NCBI GenBank assembly: GCA_964351865.1
Contig: CAYGPJ010000017.1
Coordinates: 1 to 64,000 of the forward strand
Source of the DNA: JBCDJI01 sp964351865
GTDB lineage: Bacteria > Verrucomicrobiota > Verrucomicrobiia > Methylacidiphilales > JBCBYL01
Length of the DNA: 64,000 nucleotides
Direction of reading: 5' to 3'
Both the position numbers and the translations under genes were made by a program. Below the pieces are notes generated by a model. The model was not told the origin of the DNA and made no database searches. It was given only the letters and a program-made list of their open reading frames with translations. This document shows, one piece after another, positions 51,827-60,782 of the stretch; position 1 is the first letter of the stretch, and every line of letters starts with the position of its first letter.

Positions 51827-53599
51827 ATGAATACGAAGTCACTACTTATTCTCGTTGGCATTGCATCAGCACTAGCTGTTTATCTGGGACTGTTCGGCAT
51901 CGACGACCCGGGCACCCAAGAACTCAATGAACGCTCAAAGCAGATCTTTTATTTTAAGGGGGAAACGATCAATCGATTAGAACTGACAACCACCAAAACA
52001 AACGTCCTCATTACTAGGGGTAAAAATGAGCAATGGATGCTGGAAAAACCTGTTCAATACCCTGCGGATCGAAGTCTGATAGATCGTGTCATTTCAGAGC
52101 TGGAATTTGCTCAACGGGTGGCAACATTGGACACAGAAGCATTTGAAAGCATCGAGGAATCAATGAAGCAAATGGCTCTAGTCGACCCACGTGTCGAGTT
52201 GAGGTTCCGCAGCGATGACCATGCTTATTATTTAGCCGTTGGCAATGAAACAGCAAAAAAGGGGCATTTTTATGCTCAAATTAAAACCGGCGCACAATCA
52301 GAAGTCATTGTCATCAATCAAGCAATTGCCGATCTGCTGACCGCAGAAGACATTGAATGGCGTAGCAAACGGATTTTCGAGTTTGAAACACCCGTCGTCA
52401 CCGCAATCATGCTGAAAAATGTAGGTGCTGATATAGAACTTCTCAAAGAAGCGGGTGACTGGGTAATTGCTCGTCCGTATTCCGGGCCGACTGAACCGAT
52501 GTCGGTCAATTCATATATTAGTGGCATGTTATCGGCCAGAGTGGAGTCATTTGCTCAGCAGGAGGCAGTGAAGTTAGCAGAGTACGGCTTGAATGCCCCT
52601 GCCGTTACACTTGAAATCATGTCTGGTGAAACTTCGGAAACTCTTAATATCGGCAAGCAAGTTCCCAATGAAGAAAACCTCTATTATGCTCAGACCACTG
52701 AACGGAACGCTGTTTTTATTGTCACTGGGGAATTCGTGAGCCAGGTGAGAGGTTTGCTGACTAGAGTGAGAGATAAACGTATCATCACACAACCGCTAAA
52801 CGAAATTACTGCCATTGATATAGATCAATCTAAGGCTAAATGGAAGTTACAGCAAGGAGGGGACGGTTGGGAATTTGCATCAGATGGTAAACCGCTGGAA
52901 CGGGAACTCTTTAATCAGTTTTATGCTGCTTTGCTGGCGGTAAAAGGCACTGAATTCTTGGAAAAATCAGACGAAAACCGGGCTGCTTATGGATTGAATC
53001 AGCCTGAAATCACTTTGACGTTGAGTTCAAAAGATCCGGTTGAAGGTGAAACTGAAAAACAATATGTGGTTCGTTTATCAACAGAGCAGGATGGATGTCG
53101 TTATGTGGATTCCGACTTTGTGGATTTTCTGGTTAAAGTGCCGGTGGATTTGGTGCCAGAGTTTCCAATAAGTCGAGAGTTGTGGTTGGCGCGACGACTT
53201 CCGCTGCCGGATGCCAAAACATGGAAATCTATCACATGGCAAGTACCTCATTCTGAGCTCAGCATTCGTCGCGATGAGAACGGCAATTGGCCAGCCACAT
53301 GGGAAAAGCGGAAGCTTGATATCGACTTTCTGGAGCGACAAATTCAGTTGTTGAGTTCGCTAAAAATCACTGAGCGAGTCTTGCTGGATGATGAGACAGA
53401 GCCAATCCGTAAAAGTGAATTAGGGCTGATCATTGAAACGGAAAATGATGCGTATCGTTTGTCCTTTGATATACCAAAGGATCGCAAAGTACGCCTCAAA
53501 TTGAATAATGAAGAAGCAGGTTATGTTATCAACGAAGCCGACTATCAGTTGTTGGCCGTTTTCCCACTCGATCAGACTGCTACTTCGAAGGTGGATTAA
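51827..53599 (+). CDS. DUF4340 domain-containing protein
   Basis: A 590-residue protein with a short signal anchor (residues ~4-24, LLILVGIASALAVYLGLFG). The rest is the DUF4340 repeat layout, with at least three DUF4340-type segments, for example GKNEQWMLEKPVQYPADRS, GDWVIARPYSGPTEPMSV and GGDGWEFASDGKPL. It is a standard fourth gene of GldA/GldF/GldG clusters, a membrane-attached periplasmic factor without known enzymatic role. Gap of 37 bp after the GldG-like gene and 61 bp before the next. Confidence 0.87.
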   Translation: MNTKSLLILVGIASALAVYLGLFGIDDPGTQELNERSKQIFYFKGETINRLELTTTKTNVLITRGKNEQWMLEKPVQYPADRSLIDRVISELEFAQRVATLDTEAFESIEESMKQMALVDPRVELRFRSDDHAYYLAVGNETAKKGHFYAQIKTGAQSEVIVINQAIADLLTAEDIEWRSKRIFEFETPVVTAIMLKNVGADIELLKEAGDWVIARPYSGPTEPMSVNSYISGMLSARVESFAQQEAVKLAEYGLNAPAVTLEIMSGETSETLNIGKQVPNEENLYYAQTTERNAVFIVTGEFVSQVRGLLTRVRDKRIITQPLNEITAIDIDQSKAKWKLQQGGDGWEFASDGKPLERELFNQFYAALLAVKGTEFLEKSDENRAAYGLNQPEITLTLSSKDPVEGETEKQYVVRLSTEQDGCRYVDSDFVDFLVKVPVDLVPEFPISRELWLARRLPLPDAKTWKSITWQVPHSELSIRRDENGNWPATWEKRKLDIDFLERQIQLLSSLKITERVLLDDETEPIRKSELGLIIETENDAYRLSFDIPKDRKVRLKLNNEEAGYVINEADYQLLAVFPLDQTATSKVD

Positions 53600-53660
53600 T
53601 TCCCCCTGAAGCTTAATTCCTACTTCCCCCGTTATCATTCTCTGATAGATTGCAACTGAC

Positions 53661-54671
53661 ATGGCCGAATTACCCCCAGAAGCCGCACGTAAGCGGCTAA
53701 GACCCAAGACCTATTCTGTAGGGCTCTACATTGTCGGCTTTTTTATCCTGCTGGAAATCGTCGCGCTGATGTTTATTTTCTGGATTCGACAAGAAGTCCG
53801 ACTGGATACTAAAGCTCCGATTTTGGCCTCGCAGGAGGCTCAGGAACAGTTTCTTGAATTGAATGATTCCGGAAATGCGCCAGAGATCCCTCTACCTAAT
53901 CTGCCTAAGCCTGAAATCGAAGCCAGACTCGATCTTGATTTAAAAAGGATCCCTGAACTCGATATTGCCCGGCTGAATGAGGATGCACGTAAATTCAGGC
54001 GGGAAGGGGATTTTCATCTGGCTGATGCAGCCCTGAGGCAGGCATTGGAAATAGATGCAGACAATGTTCTTTCACTGACCAATCTGGCAATGCTCGAAGA
54101 AGCTAAAGGTGACACGGCACGTGCCTTGACCGCGTGGAGAAATGTGATCAAGGCGGGAGCAAATGCGGAAGCGGGTGCTGACACCACCATTGAACTGGCT
54201 CGGGAGCGAGCCAAAATCATCGCGGAACGGTTCCGTCTGGAAGAAGAATCCGAAGGACGGCGTACTCAACTGTCCGGCTCCCGGCGCCTGATCATGGTCG
54301 ACAAGGTCATTACCGATCCTGATCCGGTTCCGAATGATCCTTTAGAATTAAAGAAAGTGTTTCATTTGAAAAAGAAAGCCGAGGCCGAAAATCTTTCAGC
54401 CAGCAAAGTTCGAATACAACTGTATTTCTATGAGCGCACTACGGAGAACCGATTGGTCCCCGCACAAATTTCAGCAAAATTTGAATCGAATCCACCTGAT
54501 TGGTCAGGCGATGAGATGACTGAAGTTCTGGTGGCTACCTACTTGAAATCGACTACAGAAGCGCAGAGTAAGCGTTACTTCGGCTATCTGATTCGTATTT
54601 ATTATGGAGATGAACTGCAGGATGAGCGTGCTGAGCCCACCCGGTTACTTCGCTTGTTTCCCAAAGAGTAG
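53661..54671 (+). CDS. Membrane-anchored TPR protein
   Basis: A 336-residue protein with one membrane segment at about residues 22-42 (VGLYIVGFFILLEIVALMFIF). Two or three TPR-like repeats (residues ~110-180: REGDFHLADAALRQALEIDA and LTNLAMLEEAKGDTARALTA) lie in the middle. The C-terminal half is beta-rich with a positive, acid-rich mix (VRIQLYFYERTTENRLV). It probably faces the periplasm and may be cotranscribed with the Gld-like block. No named family recognised. Confidence 0.75.
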   Translation: MAELPPEAARKRLRPKTYSVGLYIVGFFILLEIVALMFIFWIRQEVRLDTKAPILASQEAQEQFLELNDSGNAPEIPLPNLPKPEIEARLDLDLKRIPELDIARLNEDARKFRREGDFHLADAALRQALEIDADNVLSLTNLAMLEEAKGDTARALTAWRNVIKAGANAEAGADTTIELARERAKIIAERFRLEEESEGRRTQLSGSRRLIMVDKVITDPDPVPNDPLELKKVFHLKKKAEAENLSASKVRIQLYFYERTTENRLVPAQISAKFESNPPDWSGDEMTEVLVATYLKSTTEAQSKRYFGYLIRIYYGDELQDERAEPTRLLRLFPKE

Positions 54672-54682
54672 CCAGTAATGTC

Positions 54683-55321
54683 ATGTTTGATCCCCGGGCA
54701 CTCATCTCCATCTTGACGTGCTGCTGCATGTGGCATCCGATCTGGTCCGTCGAACCAAAACCGGTAGCGCCTTTGATGAACGCTTCCTCATTGAGCGACG
54801 TGGTGTTGAAAACTTCGACCTACCAAGATTATAAGATCGGAGGGGCACTCAATAGCCGTAAAGTGATGTTGCTCATTTTTCCGGGAGGGTGGGATGTTTA
54901 TTCAGTCCATGCCCTAAAGGTGCTACGCAATGTTGAAGCTAGCCTCGCGCAGCAGGAGATTCAGATTATTGCGGTTTGTATGGATTCACCACTGGAGATA
55001 AAAGGCCTACTGGAAAATCACGATATTCCTTTCGTGATCGCATCGGATACCCAGAACATCGTCGCCCGTAAACTGGATGCTCTGACCCCACTGGATGATG
55101 CCAGGGAATCGCAGTTGCGCAGTGCAGGGATCGATGTGCGTGAATCCTCCGGCGAAGCAGGGCAGGTGGGGGGAGAAATTCCGCTCTTACGGCTTTGTGT
55201 TTTCGATCAGCAGGGAACACTGGTCGCTAGTTGGACGTCAACTGATGCGGACACGTTGATCTCTGCTGATACGGTACTGGAAATGGCAGCACGATTGAAT
55301 GTGCTGCCACCTGAATCATAA
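54683..55321 (+). CDS. Thioredoxin-fold protein lacking catalytic cysteines
   Basis: A 212-residue protein with a likely signal sequence (ending around residue 22). The order of elements is thioredoxin/peroxiredoxin-like: VMLLIFPGGWDVYSVHALKVL, where the peroxiredoxin Cys position in the PxxxC-type loop is replaced by Trp-Asp-Val-Tyr-Ser, then IQIIAVCMDSPLEIKGLL, then IPFVIASDTQNIVARKLDAL and LCVFDQQGTLVASW. So it has the AhpC/TSA frame without the catalytic cysteine. It starts 11 bp after the TPR gene and closes the Gld-like operon. It may serve as a structural or sensing relative of peroxiredoxins. Confidence 0.75.
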   Translation: MFDPRALISILTCCCMWHPIWSVEPKPVAPLMNASSLSDVVLKTSTYQDYKIGGALNSRKVMLLIFPGGWDVYSVHALKVLRNVEASLAQQEIQIIAVCMDSPLEIKGLLENHDIPFVIASDTQNIVARKLDALTPLDDARESQLRSAGIDVRESSGEAGQVGGEIPLLRLCVFDQQGTLVASWTSTDADTLISADTVLEMAARLNVLPPES

Positions 55322-55347
55322 CCGCTTCTACAGTAAGCAAGCGGTGC

Positions 55348-55923
55348 TTAGGGAACTCTGAAGGCTTTTCCGGTAAAACCATCGTAGATGGTTTGGCCCG
55401 GACTCAGACCGCCGACACTCATCGAAAAATCCGACCATGGTGACTTGATCGTTCCTTCCTGGAGGAAGCCGTAGGGGGCCAACTCATCAGTGACGACCTC
55501 AGGTTGTTCAACAATAATCGGAGATTCTTCGACGATAATAGGACGTTCTCGTTCGACTACCACTTCACGCACAACGGGAGGGCAATAGCTACGTGAGCTG
55601 TAGGTGCGGGTGAAGCGCGGTTTATAACCTCCAGAATGGTATACAGTTGAATGAGAAGTTAACCTGCGGTTGCTATAGCCGTCCGCAGGCAGAGTGTTCC
55701 CGATCGAGCCGCCGACGGCCGTGCCTACCAGACTACCGATCCACCAGCCATCATCGCCACCGGTGGCTTGCCCGATGGCGGCACCCGTAGCCGCTCCAAA
55801 TAATGCCCCCACAATCGTATTGGTGGGACGCCCGGAGCCTTCTTGTCCGAAGAGAGTATCACCTGCCTGCAAGGGGATTGCAGTCAGCCCGAATCCGAAT
55901 AATGCTGCTATGAAAAATTTCAT
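55348..55923 (-). CDS. Glycine-zipper outer-membrane-type protein
   Basis: A 191-residue protein with a signal peptide (residues 1-20, LTAIPLQA). Residues ~36-79 form a two-part glycine zipper: IVGALFGAATGAAIGQATGG and WWIGSLVGTAVGGSIGN. The remainder is polar with a Tyr-rich and Val/Glu-rich stretch (VVREVVVERERPIIVEESP). Glycine-zipper proteins of this sort (YMGG/SlyB-type) associate with the outer membrane. It is convergent with the Gld-like operon. Confidence 0.8.
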   Translation of the reverse strand: MKFFIAALFGFGLTAIPLQAGDTLFGQEGSGRPTNTIVGALFGAATGAAIGQATGGDDGWWIGSLVGTAVGGSIGNTLPADGYSNRRLTSHSTVYHSGGYKPRFTRTYSSRSYCPPVVREVVVERERPIIVEESPIIVEQPEVVTDELAPYGFLQEGTIKSPWSDFSMSVGGLSPGQTIYDGFTGKAFRVP

Positions 55924-56000
55924 GGGTTTATGACGATGTGAATTTGCAGCAGATTCAAAAAAAGTTTCTCTTGTCGAAAGCCCGAAATGATTGAAAATAA

Positions 56001-56357
<357 letters not shown>

Positions 56358-56365
56358 ATCGATGG

Positions 56366-56392
56366 GGGAGCACTCGCAACACGGGTGCTCCC
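56366..56392 (+). terminator. Rho-independent terminator-like hairpin after rnpB
   Basis: GGGAGCAC and GTGCTCCC form a perfect 8-bp stem with an 11-nt loop, 8 bp after the end of rnpB, followed by TCTTATT. It is placed where the RNase P transcript should end. Confidence 0.7.
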
Positions 56393-56420
56393 TCTTATTA
56401 CTGGCTACTGGCTCAATCAA

Positions 56421-57809
56421 TCAGGAACCGTAAGCGGATTCGACGCGTTCAGCAACATCCCGGTAGTGGTAGTCCACTTCATAAATTTCTTTAAATTGCT
56501 CCAGCGCCTCTTCCTTGCGTTCGGCCTGTTCCAGTGCGAGACCCAAATTGTAGATAATCTCTTTTTTGAGGTTATCCATGGTGAGACTTTCGGATTTCGC
56601 CGTTTCAAACTGTTTGATCGCCAGATCCGCGATGTTTCGTTTCTGGTAGCAGAGTCCCAACGTATTGAGTGCTTTGATTCGGACGTTCGGCTGATTAATG
56701 GACTGCTGCAGTTCAGGAACCGCGTCTTTGTAATTACCAGTGAGGTACAGGGCATTACCCAACTCAAAGCGTAAGCCTTTGTCGTTGGGGTAGCGCTTGA
56801 CGCGATCTTTGGCGGAATCCAGTTCGTATTGGGCTTTTTCCTGAATCAGCTGTTGTAGCTCTGCTTCAAGCTGCGGTTGGGTCGCTGCGTCGGCCTGTTC
56901 CAGTTCAGCACGTTTCTGCTGGATGCCGACTTCCACTTTAACCAGCGAGAGTTTGTAGATACGTTTTTCTATTTCAGGGTCGGAATTATTAGAGAGCTGA
57001 TAGGCGTATTGATACCAGGTAACCGCGTTTTCATAGTCTTCTTTACGTTCGAGCAACTCAGCGATTTTCTTAACGGTGGCGAGATTAGTCTGATTTTCGT
57101 TATACTTCTCGTAGAGACGCGTCAATTCCTCATCGATGGCTTCGACTGATTTGACGACGCGTTTTTCTTTTTCCAACGCCTCGGCCTCTCCGAGATTTTT
57201 TAATGATCCACGGTAATCACCGCCTTCTTCCCAGGAACCAGACTGGGATGCATGCATGGCACTGGCATCTTTCATGCCTTTCAAGGCCTCACCGTCATTA
57301 GGAGCCAGCTTAACCGCCATATCAAAAGTGCTTTGGGCCTTCTCGGGTAAGCCGTTGGATAAATAGAGCCCTCCTAAATGTTTGAGGGTAGCCAGGTTTT
57401 TAGGATCGGCATCACGTAGTGTTTCATAAGCCAGAATGGCCACCTGGGGCATTTCCAATAATAAAGCAGCTTCCGCCAGAATCGAGTTCCCGCCTTCATT
57501 AGTAGGATCTACTTCCAGAATATCCTCCGCAATCTTCATGGCTTCCTCGGGATCTTTTTTGATGGCTCCTTTGCCTTTCATCGTCATCGGGGCCACTTTC
57601 AGACCCGCCATTTTCCTGGCCATGCCGGAAGCATTCTTGAATTTGATCAATTCGTTCGCACGCAATCTGCGACGTATATCCAAGGCCGTGGGAACCTGTA
57701 GCGTCAATTGCTTATAAAGCTGTATCGCATAGTCGTAGTTTTGGCGATCGGAAGCCTCTTTTGCTTTCTGAAGTAGTTGCTGTTGGCCGGAGGTAAGCTG
57801 ATCTGACAT
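56421..57809 (-). CDS. Cytoplasmic TPR protein
   Basis: A 462-residue protein without a signal peptide, nearly all TPR-like helices. Repeat cores such as NYDYAIQLYKQLTLQVP, YLSNGLPEKAQSTFDMAVKL, NYKDAVPELQQSI and LALEQAERKEEALEQFKEI recur, with a charged coiled region at about residues 265-320 (EVGIQQKRAELEQADAATQ). ATG 57809 (MSDQLTSG) was chosen; the frame is open 14 codons further, which would produce a hydrophobic start with no family support. It is a scaffold of unknown partner. The gene is divergent from plsY (97 bp). Confidence 0.82.
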   Translation of the reverse strand: MSDQLTSGQQQLLQKAKEASDRQNYDYAIQLYKQLTLQVPTALDIRRRLRANELIKFKNASGMARKMAGLKVAPMTMKGKGAIKKDPEEAMKIAEDILEVDPTNEGGNSILAEAALLLEMPQVAILAYETLRDADPKNLATLKHLGGLYLSNGLPEKAQSTFDMAVKLAPNDGEALKGMKDASAMHASQSGSWEEGGDYRGSLKNLGEAEALEKEKRVVKSVEAIDEELTRLYEKYNENQTNLATVKKIAELLERKEDYENAVTWYQYAYQLSNNSDPEIEKRIYKLSLVKVEVGIQQKRAELEQADAATQPQLEAELQQLIQEKAQYELDSAKDRVKRYPNDKGLRFELGNALYLTGNYKDAVPELQQSINQPNVRIKALNTLGLCYQKRNIADLAIKQFETAKSESLTMDNLKKEIIYNLGLALEQAERKEEALEQFKEIYEVDYHYRDVAERVESAYGS

Positions 57810-57906
57810 AAGAAACGAAACTAGTAAATTAAATGCGAAGATCAATGTCAATCCACACAGAAATTCCGCTCGCTTTGATTCATGAATCGTGTTGGCTAAT
57901 AAAAGT

Positions 57907-58629
57907 ATGTTTATCCTTTCATCATTATCTGCGTCTTCACTTGGCCCTGAAAATATATCGGGATTAGCAGTGGCAGGTTTATGGCTGTTGGCGTTTGTGA
58001 TTGGAGGAATTCCATTTGGTTATGTCGTTGGGCGGATGAACGGGATCGACATTCGCACCCAGGGAAGCGGAAATATTGGAGCTACCAATGTTTTCCGCGT
58101 CGTGGGCAAAGGATGGGGCATACTGGTTTTTGCGCTCGATTTCCTGAAAGCCTACCTGCCGCTTATGGCCTATCATCATCTATGGGTTAAGGGGGGCGGG
58201 GTGCCGATTGATCCTGACCTGTTTTTGCTGGTGGCTGGAGTTCTTTGTGTGCTGGGACATAATTATTCACCTTTCCTGGGCTTTAAAGGTGGCAAAGGAA
58301 TGGCCACCTCTGCCGGTTTTCTGGCCGGGTTAATTCCCTGGTCATTGCTCGTTTGCTTTGTGGCGTGGCTGGTGGTTTTCCTGGTCAGCCGTTATGTCTC
58401 ACTGGCGTCGATTGCCGCAGGTGTGGCACTGCCTGTGGCCACACTGATTTTTTATCCGGATCAGACATGGCTTGTTGGCGCATCTGTCTTTTTGGGTGCA
58501 ATGAGTGTCTGGCGGCATCGCAGCAATATTCAGAAATTACGGGCTGGTACGGAACATCGCTTTGACCGGAAGTCCAGGACTGATGCAACGGAAACTACCG
58601 AATCGCAGAACAAGGTAAGCGGATCATGA
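57907..58629 (+). CDS. plsY: Glycerol-3-phosphate acyltransferase PlsY
   Basis: A 240-residue inner-membrane enzyme that moves the acyl group of acyl-phosphate to glycerol-3-phosphate, the first step of phospholipid synthesis. Family motifs are in order: GSGNIGATNVFRV near residue 50, GHNYSPFLGFKGGKGMATS near residue 115 and SRYVSLASIAAG. About seven membrane helices are expected. ATG 57907 was chosen; GTG 57889 and TTG 57892 are alternatives. It overlaps gpsA by 4 bp (ATGA), so the two are made together; PlsY uses the product of GpsA. Confidence 0.95.
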   Translation: MFILSSLSASSLGPENISGLAVAGLWLLAFVIGGIPFGYVVGRMNGIDIRTQGSGNIGATNVFRVVGKGWGILVFALDFLKAYLPLMAYHHLWVKGGGVPIDPDLFLLVAGVLCVLGHNYSPFLGFKGGKGMATSAGFLAGLIPWSLLVCFVAWLVVFLVSRYVSLASIAAGVALPVATLIFYPDQTWLVGASVFLGAMSVWRHRSNIQKLRAGTEHRFDRKSRTDATETTESQNKVSGS

Positions 58630-59522
58630 AAATGACGATGATTGGTGCCGGTGCCTGGGGTAATGCCGTGGGGACTGTGCTGGAGCGGAACCAACATGAG
58701 TTGACCTATTTGCATCGTGCTGACCGGGCTTGGGGTGAGGGGGCTGCGGCTCAGATGGTTTTTTTAGCCATACCATGTCAGTCGTTGCGAGAGCGGTTAA
58801 TTGAGTTGGGAGCTCCGGATCCTGCGGTTCCTGTGGTCAGTTTGATCAAGGGAATTGAAGTGAATCACTTCAGTCGGGTTTCAGAAATAGTCAAAAGCGT
58901 CTGGCCGCAATCGCCGGTTGCGACCATCTCTGGCCCCAGCTTCGCGCATGAAGTACTGATGGGGGCACCGACCACCGCCGTGATTGCCGCGGAATCGATG
59001 GAATTAGCCCAGGGGATTCAATCCGTGGTACATGAGAAATTATTTCGACTCTACACCAGTCAGGATCTGATCGGGGTTGAGTTGGGAGGAGCGCTGAAAA
59101 ATGTCTATGCCATCGCCGGGGGGATGTGTCAGGGCTTAGGAATGGGCGACAATGCCATGGCGGGCCTGATGACGCGGAGTTTGGCGGAAATGTCACGTAT
59201 CGCCATCAGTCTGGGTGGTCGGCAGGAAACCCTGTTTGGCTTAAGTGGTATTGGAGATCTCATGTTGACTTCATTCAGTGGAGCCAGTCGGAATCATCAG
59301 GTGGGTGAAGCCTTGGGGCGTGGCGGTGACATCGGCACCATTATGAAGAACATGAAGGGAACGGCCGAAGGGGTTCCGACGACAAAGGCGGTTTATGATT
59401 GGGTACAGAAAAATCAGCTTCGAGCTCCGATCATTCAGGAAGTCTATGCGGTGCTATACGAAAAGAAATCTCCGCGCAAAAGTGTAGAAGATCTGCTTAT
59501 CAGAGAAGCTGGCGAAGAGTGA
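58626..59522 (+). CDS. gpsA: Glycerol-3-phosphate dehydrogenase [NAD(P)+], shortened N-terminal domain
   Basis: A 298-residue GpsA that reduces dihydroxyacetone phosphate to glycerol-3-phosphate. The Rossmann GAGAWG is at residues 8-13. The family blocks GPSFAHEV near residue 98, GGALKNVYAIAGGMCQGLGMGDNA (pieces GALKNVYAIAGGMC and GLGMGDNA) and GIGDLMLTSFSGASRNHQVG (20 residues) are intact. But about 35 residues that normally lie between HR/GRD and VFLAIPCQ are missing: the protein goes from LHRADRAWGEG straight to AAAQMVFLAIPCQ. It may still bind its cofactor; the loss is of the region usually holding NxxYLP. Overlaps plsY by 4 bp. Confidence 0.93.
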   Translation: MKMTMIGAGAWGNAVGTVLERNQHELTYLHRADRAWGEGAAAQMVFLAIPCQSLRERLIELGAPDPAVPVVSLIKGIEVNHFSRVSEIVKSVWPQSPVATISGPSFAHEVLMGAPTTAVIAAESMELAQGIQSVVHEKLFRLYTSQDLIGVELGGALKNVYAIAGGMCQGLGMGDNAMAGLMTRSLAEMSRIAISLGGRQETLFGLSGIGDLMLTSFSGASRNHQVGEALGRGGDIGTIMKNMKGTAEGVPTTKAVYDWVQKNQLRAPIIQEVYAVLYEKKSPRKSVEDLLIREAGEE

Positions 59523-59525
59523 TGA

Positions 59526-59559
59526 TTCACCAGTCCATGCGGCAAGCACCTCACTGGTG
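59526..59559 (+). terminator. Hairpin after gpsA
   Basis: CACCAGT (59527-59533) and ACTGGTG (near 59552-59558) form a 7-bp stem with a long loop, immediately after the gpsA stop. There is no T-run directly after it, so terminator function is tentative. Confidence 0.3.
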
Positions 59560-59641
59560 CGGATAAATATTTTAAGATATTCTCGCGCAGGGAAACATTA
59601 TTGCTTTCCCCGGAAAAGAATCCAGATAGTCTACTACCCTT

Positions 59642-60022
59642 ATGATTAAGAAGTTGCTTCATACCCGTTACCGTGTCAGTGATCTGGATAAAACTGTTCA
59701 CTTCTATAAAGAAGTCCTTGGTCTGGAAGAAACACGCCGCAATAAATCTCCACGCGGATCAGAGCTGGTATTCTTTAAAGCTCCCGAGAGTGAGGAGGAG
59801 ATCGAAATCTGTTATTACCCTTCATCCGGCGGCGTTCAGGTGCAGGAAGATCTGACGCATCTGGCCTTCTCAGTGGATGATCTTGAAGCATTTGCGGCGC
59901 ATTCCGCCGCCAAGGGATATCCGTTAAGTGACGGCCCCACCGAGACCAGTTCCGGTAACATTATCGCTTTTATCGATGCTCCTGAGGGTTACGAAATCGA
60001 GCTGATTCAAAAGTCCGCCTGA
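59642..60022 (+). CDS. gloA: VOC-family protein, glyoxalase I-like
   Basis: A 126-residue vicinal oxygen chelate protein, like lactoylglutathione lyase, which isomerises the methylglyoxal-glutathione adduct. It begins LLHTRYRVSDLDKTVHFYKE, in which His 7 would be the first metal ligand; then HLAFSVDD (second His), and GYEIELIQ at the end (Glu). Middle part SELVFFKAPESEEEIEICYY carries the other Glu. Other VOC enzymes are possible. It stands alone, 119 bp from gpsA and 46 bp before rpe. Confidence 0.87.
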   Translation: MIKKLLHTRYRVSDLDKTVHFYKEVLGLEETRRNKSPRGSELVFFKAPESEEEIEICYYPSSGGVQVQEDLTHLAFSVDDLEAFAAHSAAKGYPLSDGPTETSSGNIIAFIDAPEGYEIELIQKSA

Positions 60023-60068
60023 GCAAATCCGCCGTCCATTCTCGTAATGAGCCACTATCAATAAAACC

Positions 60069-60752
60069 ATGCCACAGGAACTCATCATCGCCCCATCCGT
60101 TCTGGCCTGTGATTTTGCCCGCTTTGGAGCCGAATCCAGAAGAGCTATCGATTCTGGAGCTGACTGGCTGCATCTGGACATTATGGACGGGCACTTTGTG
60201 CCCAACATCAGTTTCGGGCCGGATGTTGTTAAAATGATTCGTCGTGAAGCTGGCGAGGCATTTCTGGACGTGCACTTGATGATCGAACAACCCAACCGCT
60301 ACGCAGACGCTTTCATCGAGGCAGGTGCCGATCTGTTGACCGTGCACCTGGAAGCGTCTCACGATGTGCGTAAGACACTGGGTCATATTAGAGATAAAGG
60401 CTGCCTGACTGGTCTTGCTGTCAACCCGCTCACTGAAATCGAACATGTGCTTCCATTACTCGGTGAAATAGATCTATTGCTTTGCATGACGGTGAACCCC
60501 GGCTTTGGCGGGCAATCTTTCATTTCAGAAGTGCTGGACAAAGTCCGCGAAGCTAGAGAATTCATTCGCAAGCACCGACTTGAGGTGCACATTGAAGTCG
60601 ATGGTGGAATCAATGCCGAAACAGGAGCTCAGTCCGTACAAGCCGGCGCGAATGTGCTGGTAGCAGGAACATCCCTGTTTCGTGCCCCGGATATGGAGCA
60701 GGCTATTTTGGATATGCGAGCGAAAGCAAAGAGCACGTTATCCGGCGGGTGA
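60069..60752 (+). CDS. rpe: Ribulose-phosphate 3-epimerase
   Basis: A 227-residue TIM-barrel enzyme that interconverts ribulose-5-phosphate and xylulose-5-phosphate in the pentose phosphate pathway. APSVLACDFARFG, the metal-site block HLDIMDGHFVPNISFGPDVV (20 residues) near residue 35, DVHLMIEQP and MTVNPGFGGQSF are intact, with the catalytic Asp in VDGGINAETG. Standard length. It precedes lepA by 30 bp. Confidence 0.96.
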   Translation: MPQELIIAPSVLACDFARFGAESRRAIDSGADWLHLDIMDGHFVPNISFGPDVVKMIRREAGEAFLDVHLMIEQPNRYADAFIEAGADLLTVHLEASHDVRKTLGHIRDKGCLTGLAVNPLTEIEHVLPLLGEIDLLLCMTVNPGFGGQSFISEVLDKVREAREFIRKHRLEVHIEVDGGINAETGAQSVQAGANVLVAGTSLFRAPDMEQAILDMRAKAKSTLSGG

Positions 60753-60782
60753 TGGCGGCCGTCCTATTTTTAACTATCTGAT

